Translations under genes and position numbers: made by a program
Notes under the pieces: model-generated
Told to the model about the DNA's origin: nothing
The model's input: the letters and a program-made list of their open reading frames with translations, nothing else
Database searches by the model: none
NCBI RefSeq assembly: GCF_029893585.1
Contig: NZ_JARXYX010000028.1
Span: 62,001 to 126,000 of the forward strand
Source of the DNA: Streptomyces sp. LBL
GTDB lineage: Bacteria; Actinomycetota; Actinomycetes; Streptomycetales; Streptomycetaceae
DNA length: 64,000 nt
Direction of reading: 5' to 3'
In this document: positions 60,119 to 64,000 of the stretch, piece after piece
Layout of the letters: each line of letters opens with the position of its first letter
Position numbering within the stretch: the stretch's first letter is position 1

Positions 60119-61282
60119 GTGAGTTCCCCAGATCCGCAGGTTCGCGCAGCGCGAAACCACTCAGGCCCCCCGTCGCCCGACCGCCAGCCCTCAGTGACGG
60201 CGCTTCGCTCCGGCGTGTCGACCAGCGCGCGTGGGCCCGTCGTCGCGGTCACCGGCGCCGCGTCCGGCCTGGGCGCGCTGCTCACCGAGCGGCTCGTCGC
60301 GTCGGAGGAGATCAAGCAGGTCATCGCACTCGACGAGCGGCGCGGCGAGTGCGCCGCGGCGCAGTGGCACATCCTGGACGTGCGGGATCCGGCCATCGCG
60401 GAGAAGCTGCGCGGGGCCGACGTGGTGGTGCATCTGGCTCTCGATCTCGACCTGGAGACCGACTCCGCCGCCCGGACGGCGTACAACGTGCGAGGGACAC
60501 AGACGGTTCTGACCGCGGCCGCGGCGGCGGGTGTCCATCGGGTCGTGCTGTGCACGTCCTCCATGGTCTACGGGGCTCTGCCGGACAACGAGCTGCCGTT
60601 GTCGGAGGACGCGGAGCTGCGGGCCACGGCGGAGGCGACCGGCGTGGGGGATCTGCTGGAGATCGAAAGGCTGGCCCGGAGAGCTCCTCGGGCGCATCCG
60701 GGGCTCAATGTCACCGTGGTGCGCCCGGCTGTGCTCGTCGGCGGCACCGACACCGCGCTGACCAGGTATTTCGAGTCGCCTCGACTGCTTGTCGTCGCCG
60801 GGTCGCGGCCTGCCTGGCAGTTCTGCCACGTCGAGGACCTGTGCAGCGCTCTGGAGTACGCCGTCCTGGAGAAGGCCGAAGGGGAGCTTGCCGTCGGGTG
60901 CGACGGCTGGCTGGAGCAGGAGGAGGTCGAGGAGCTCAGCGGGATCCGGCGGATGGAGCTGCCGTCGGCGGTCGCGCTGGGGGCGGCTGCTCGGCTGCAT
61001 CGGATCGGCCTCACGCCGTCTCCGGCGGGGGATCTGGCGTACACGATGTACCCCTGGGTGGTGAGCGGAAGCCGGTTGCATGACGCGGGGTGGCGGCCGC
61101 AGTGGACCAACGAGGAAGTGCTCGCGGAGCTTCTCGAAGAGGTTTCCGGGAGGCATACGGTGGCCGGGCGGCGGCTGGGACGCAAGGACGCGACGGCGGC
61201 CGGGGCCGCGGGCGCGACGGTGGCGTTGTTGGGCGCGGCGGCTGTGGTGCGGCGGGCTCGGAAGGCTCGGCGGCGGATCTGA
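60119..61282 (+). CDS. SDR-family NAD-dependent epimerase-like protein
   Basis: Extended SDR of 387 residues. The Rossmann motif is VVAVTGAASGLGALLTERL near residue 41. VVVHLALDLD, YNVRGTQTVLTAAAAAG and TSSMVYGALPDNELPLSED follow. The usual YxxxK is not clearly present (the helix reads GVGDLLEIERLARRA), so catalysis is uncertain. The C-terminus has a hydrophobic Ala/Gly stretch (AAGAAGATVALLGAAAVV) and a basic end, suggesting membrane association. The GTG start has GGAG at 7-base spacing. Confidence 0.85.
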   Translation: MSSPDPQVRAARNHSGPPSPDRQPSVTALRSGVSTSARGPVVAVTGAASGLGALLTERLVASEEIKQVIALDERRGECAAAQWHILDVRDPAIAEKLRGADVVVHLALDLDLETDSAARTAYNVRGTQTVLTAAAAAGVHRVVLCTSSMVYGALPDNELPLSEDAELRATAEATGVGDLLEIERLARRAPRAHPGLNVTVVRPAVLVGGTDTALTRYFESPRLLVVAGSRPAWQFCHVEDLCSALEYAVLEKAEGELAVGCDGWLEQEEVEELSGIRRMELPSAVALGAAARLHRIGLTPSPAGDLAYTMYPWVVSGSRLHDAGWRPQWTNEEVLAELLEEVSGRHTVAGRRLGRKDATAAGAAGATVALLGAAAVVRRARKARRRI

Positions 61283-61400
61283 GAGGCGCGGAGCTCTTCC
61301 GGGCGCCTTGATCCGGTGTGGGCGTCGAGGTGGAAGGCTCCCCGCACCGAGGACGTGCCGTTCTCGGCGGGAACCTGCCGTTCAGCGGTAGCGGGTTCCG

Positions 61401-61424
61401 AACCGGCACGCGCGCGTGCCGGTT
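61401..61424. promoter_or_regulatory. 24-bp perfect palindrome upstream of moaE
   Basis: AACCGGCACGCG followed by its exact reverse complement, ending in a TTGACA (61423-61428). It is 47 bases before the moaE start. It could be an operator overlapping a -35, or a terminator of the preceding gene; no good -10 is visible. Confidence 0.5.
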
Positions 61425-61470
61425 GACAGGGCTGTTCCCCGTTCTCGTCGGCGTGCGGCACGATGGGGGT

Positions 61471-61932
61471 ATGGCACCCACACACGACCACCCAGGTGAG
61501 CAGGTCGCTCAGGATCCGATCAGGTTGCTCGCCATTCGGGAGACGGCACTCTCCCTGGACGAGGTCTTCCGGGCCGTCGGGGACGACGCCGCCGGGGGGA
61601 CCGCGTTGTTCGTGGGGACCGTGCGGAACCACGACGGGGGCGCCGATGTCGAGGAGCTCGGGTATTCGTGCCATCCCAGTGCCGAGGCCGAAATGCGGCG
61701 GATCGCCGAGAAGGTCGTCGCGGAGTATCCGGTGCGGGCGCTCGCCGCGGTGCATCGGGTCGGGGACCTCGGGGTCGGGGACCTCGCCGTCGTCGTCGCC
61801 GTGTCCTGTCCGCACCGGGGCGAGGCCTTTGAGGCCTGTCGAAAGCTGATCGACGACCTCAAGCACGAAGTGCCCATCTGGAAGCATCAGAAGTTCTCCG
61901 ACGGCACGGAGGAATGGGTCGGGGCCTGCTGA
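61471..61932 (+). CDS. moaE: Molybdopterin synthase catalytic subunit MoaE
   Basis: Large subunit of molybdopterin synthase, 153 residues, which transfers sulfur from the MoaD thiocarboxylate to precursor Z. Family sequence includes ALFVGTVRNHDGGADVEELG, RVGDLGVGDLAVVVAVSCPH and the active-site VPIWKHQKFSDGTEEW with its conserved lysine. The ATG follows CGATGGGGGT. MoeZ, also in this window, can supply the sulfur to MoaD. Confidence 0.95.
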   Translation: MAPTHDHPGEQVAQDPIRLLAIRETALSLDEVFRAVGDDAAGGTALFVGTVRNHDGGADVEELGYSCHPSAEAEMRRIAEKVVAEYPVRALAAVHRVGDLGVGDLAVVVAVSCPHRGEAFEACRKLIDDLKHEVPIWKHQKFSDGTEEWVGAC

Positions 61933-62298
61933 CGTCGGCGCGACTGCTCCCGCGCGACCGCTCCCAGCCCAGCCCAGCCGCGACCGCTCCCAGCCCAGCC
62001 CAGCCCAGCCCCGCCGCAGCTGGTCTCAAGTTGGCGCGGCTCTCAGCCCCGCCGCAGCTGCTCTCAGCCTGGTGCGGCTCTCACCCCTCCGCCCGCAGTT
62101 GCTCTCAGCTCCCCGCCGCCGCTCTCACCCTTCACCCGCCTCCTCAGCCGTCGGCCGGCCTCTCACCCCAAGCGCACCCGCTGAAACCTCCCTCACTCTC
62201 CGGTTGCGTAACCGCACCCCTGGCGTGAGCGTTGTCCGTGTGGAGGGTTAATCTGCTGATCAGTCAGTTGTGGTGTTCAGGTGGGGTTGGAGGTCGGC
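61933..62298. repeat. Intergenic region with CCCAGCCCAG repeats
   Basis: The first 240 bases are pyrimidine-rich and repetitive: CGACCGCTCCCAGCCCAGCC twice, runs of CCCAGC, and CCGCAGCTG(C/G)TCTCA with variants. No gene is credible here. The last 60 bases before the small membrane gene contain a less GC-rich stretch (GGGTTAATCTGCTGATCAGTC) that likely holds its promoter. Confidence 0.6.
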
Positions 62299-62463
62299 AT
62301 GGGGGCGCTCGTCTGGTTGCTGATTCCGCTGGTGGCCGCGATCGGCGCCGGCCTGTGGGGAAGTTGGGCCAACCGGACCCGCAAGGCCCGCAGTGACGGC
62401 CCCGAGCTGGACGGATATGCCCGGTTCCGGGCCGCCATGGAGAAGTCCCATCCCGGCCCATGA
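62299..62463 (+). CDS. 54-residue membrane protein
   Basis: Small protein with one N-terminal helix (ALVWLLIPLVAAIGAGLWGSW) and a charged cytoplasmic tail ending DGYARFRAAMEKSHPGP. The ATG at 62299 has GGAGG 5 bases upstream, which decides it over the GTG at 62281. It precedes the PDZ-Lon gene by 53 bases and may share its transcript. Conserved in Streptomyces to my knowledge; function unknown. Confidence 0.75.
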   Translation: MGALVWLLIPLVAAIGAGLWGSWANRTRKARSDGPELDGYARFRAAMEKSHPGP

Positions 62464-62516
62464 CCCGGACGCGGCCCTGACGGTGCGCTGACAGGACCGT
62501 CCCGTACTGTCGTGCC

Positions 62517-63611
62517 ATGCCACGCCGCACCGCGACGATGCTCGCCTCCACCCTGATGCTGGTCGCGCTCCTGTGCGCGGGAGTCTTCATCAATGTGCCG
62601 TATGCCGAGATGTCACCGGGGCCCACGGTGAACACTCTCGGGGAGCATGACGGCGAGCCGGTCCTGCAGATCTCCGGCCGGAAGACGTACGGGACGAGCG
62701 GGCATCTGAACATGACCACCGTCCGCGTCACCAGCGCCGACTACAAGATGAACCTCGTCGAGGCCGTCTACGGATGGCTCGCGCACGACAACAGGGTCGT
62801 GCCGCACGACACGCTCTACCCGGACGGCAAGACCGAGGAGCAGTCCACCCAGGAGAACGCAGAGGAGTTCAGCCAGTCCCAGGAGAGCGCCAAGGTCGCC
62901 GCCCTGAAAAAGCTGGACGTCCCGGTGCGGTCCTGGGTGATCGTCTCGACCGTCGTCAAGGACACCCCGGCCGAGGGCAGGCTGCACGCCGGCGACGTGA
63001 TCAAGGCCGTCGATGGTACGGCGGTGAAGGAGCCGGCCGATGTCGCGAAGCTGGTGACCAAGCACAAGCCGGGGCAGAAGGTCGCCTTCACGATCGTGCC
63101 GGCCAAGGAGCAGGCCGCCGCCGAGAAGGCGAACAGGACGGCGACCAAGACGCAGGACGTGACCATCACGACCGCGACCTCCGACGACAGCGGTGGCAAG
63201 CGCGCCATCGTCGGGATCTCCGCGGGGACCGACCACACCTTCCCCTTCACCGTCGACATCAAGCTCGCCGACGTCGGCGGGCCGAGCGCCGGTCTGATGT
63301 TCGCTCTCGGCATCTACGACAAGCTCACCCCGGGCAGCCTCACCGGCGGCAGGTTCGTCGCCGGCACCGGCACCATCGACGACAACGGCAAGGTCGGCCC
63401 GATCGGCGGCATCGAGATGAAGACCGTCGGCGCGCGGGACAAGGGTGCCCAGTACTTCCTCACCCCCGCCGACAACTGCGCGGCCGCCGCGGACGACCCC
63501 CCCAAGGGGCTCACGCTCGTCAAGGTGAACACCATCGACGACGCCCTGGGCGCCCTGAAGGACATCCGCAGCGGTGACACCGCCGACCTGCCGAAGTGCA
63601 CGACGAAGTAG
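62517..63611 (+). CDS. Membrane-anchored PDZ-Lon-type serine protease
   Basis: Extracytoplasmic protease of 364 residues, YlbL-like (Rv3194c by position). An N-terminal signal-anchor (TLMLVALLCAGVFINV) is followed by a PDZ domain (VVKDTPAEGRLHAGDVIKAV) and a C-terminal Lon proteolytic domain. The Ser-Lys dyad is Ser257 (GGPSAGLMFAL) and Lys302 (GGIEMKTVGA), with spacing as in Lon. There is no ATPase domain. The last residues carry a cysteine (LPKCTTK). It may act on membrane or secreted proteins. Confidence 0.94.
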   Translation: MPRRTATMLASTLMLVALLCAGVFINVPYAEMSPGPTVNTLGEHDGEPVLQISGRKTYGTSGHLNMTTVRVTSADYKMNLVEAVYGWLAHDNRVVPHDTLYPDGKTEEQSTQENAEEFSQSQESAKVAALKKLDVPVRSWVIVSTVVKDTPAEGRLHAGDVIKAVDGTAVKEPADVAKLVTKHKPGQKVAFTIVPAKEQAAAEKANRTATKTQDVTITTATSDDSGGKRAIVGISAGTDHTFPFTVDIKLADVGGPSAGLMFALGIYDKLTPGSLTGGRFVAGTGTIDDNGKVGPIGGIEMKTVGARDKGAQYFLTPADNCAAAADDPPKGLTLVKVNTIDDALGALKDIRSGDTADLPKCTTK

Positions 63612-63629
63612 CCCCCCGCTCCGCCAGGG

Positions 63630-64000
63630 CTACTCCTCGAAGGTCGCCGCCAGTGCCTCCGCCAGCCCCGGGACCAGGTCGGAACCCGTGAGGACCTCCG
63701 TCGGCGAGTCCTTCTCACGCAGTCGCAGGGCCGAATCGCGGGCGCCGTCGCGCAGCACCGCGACCGTCATCCGCACCTCCTGGCGATCCGGGTGCTCGGC
63801 CACCCACTGGGCGAGCTTCTTCTCGCTCAGGCCTTCGGGGACGGCCGCCTCCGCGGACGGCGGCAGCATCAGGCGCTCCACGGTGAGCGCGCAGCCGACC
63901 ACCGCGTCGGGCCAGGCGATGGTGCCGAGGAACTCGTCGAGCGGCTTGCCCGTCGGCACCTCGTCCTGCTCGATGGGGGTGAGGCCGGTGGTCTGCTGTT
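63630..64000 (-). CDS. PPA1309 family protein (5' end beyond the window)
   Basis: Partial conserved actinobacterial protein; about 122 C-terminal residues are visible. EQDEVPTGKPLDEFLGTIAW, VVGCALTVERLMLPPSAE and TVAVLRDGARDSALRLRE identify the family. The frame is open to the right edge, so the start lies outside. It is convergent with the PDZ-Lon gene. Function unknown. Confidence 0.88.
   Translation of the reverse strand, partial: QQTTGLTPIEQDEVPTGKPLDEFLGTIAWPDAVVGCALTVERLMLPPSAEAAVPEGLSEKKLAQWVAEHPDRQEVRMTVAVLRDGARDSALRLREKDSPTEVLTGSDLVPGLAEALAATFEE

Noticed and set aside
61914..62228. 104-codon Pro/Ser/Ala frame after moaE
   Set aside because: Encoded by CCCAGC-type repeats, with no ribosome-binding site; better described as repetitive spacer.

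Overview
The window is very GC-rich (roughly 70% G+C), with strong third-position G/C bias, frequent GTG starts, ATGA/GTGA overlaps and typical actinobacterial families (Wbl protein, DUF3107, DUF3152, PPA1309, mycoredoxin, AdnAB-like helicase-nucleases). It looks like the core chromosome of a Streptomyces. From memory, the gene set between about 10.6 and 63.6 kb matches the S. coelicolor SCO5166-SCO5204 area. Much of it also matches the M. tuberculosis block Rv3194c-Rv3211: RhlE-like helicase, ferritin-like protein, DUF3107, TetR, DUF3152, moeZ, alkyltransferase-like protein, adnA, adnB, nudC, mycoredoxin, uvrD2, whiB7, ABC1 kinase, metalloprotease and PDZ-Lon. No rRNA or tRNA gene and no CRISPR array was seen.

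Layout. 1-6.0 kb: a partial MFS transporter, a DUF6758 protein, a PHP phosphoesterase, a MarC membrane protein, a 50-residue conserved protein, a NYN-domain protein and an alpha/beta hydrolase, with several short tandem repeats between them. 6.1-10.5 kb: an accessory segment holding a broken tyrosine recombinase, a TetR/SDR/aldo-keto reductase cassette with two palindromic operator candidates, and a decayed Tn3-family transposase. 10.6-19.5 kb: a DEAD-box helicase with a long basic repeat tail and an apparent CTG start, then ferritin-like, DUF3107, TetR, hydrolase and DUF3152 genes. 19.5-25.2 kb: a peptide-type ABC transporter operon preceded by a consensus promoter, a 30-residue reading frame that starts where transcription should begin, and a terminator-like hairpin, which together suggest attenuation. 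25.5-30.3 kb: a small surface-sugar cluster (GT4 glycosyltransferase, membrane protein, NAD-dependent epimerase, shortened spherulin-4-like protein).

30.4-36.6 kb: moeZ, a homopolymeric G/C tract, a secreted Tap-like protease, a very large membrane protein with a degenerate kinase domain, and an alkyltransferase-like protein. 36.9-49.4 kb: a DNA repair and redox block (adnA, adnB, M20 dipeptidase, nudC, mycoredoxin, uvrD2). 49.4-53.7 kb: wblC with a promoter matching the WhiB7 pattern, a 105-codon upstream frame and an intrinsic terminator in its leader, followed by two small genes and, convergent to them, an overlapping ThiF-like/ABC1-kinase pair. 53.9-64 kb: a YgjP-like metallopeptidase behind a 13-bp tandem repeat, a TerD-AIM24 fusion with two further AIM24 proteins, Nudix and DUF2342 genes, an SDR epimerase, moaE, a tiny membrane protein, a PDZ-Lon protease and a partial PPA1309 gene.

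The main themes are DNA repair and stress response (AdnAB, UvrD2, Atl-like, WblC, mycoredoxin, NudC), sulfur/molybdopterin chemistry (MoeZ, MoaE) and envelope functions. Functional calls rest on motifs read from translations; no database search was run.
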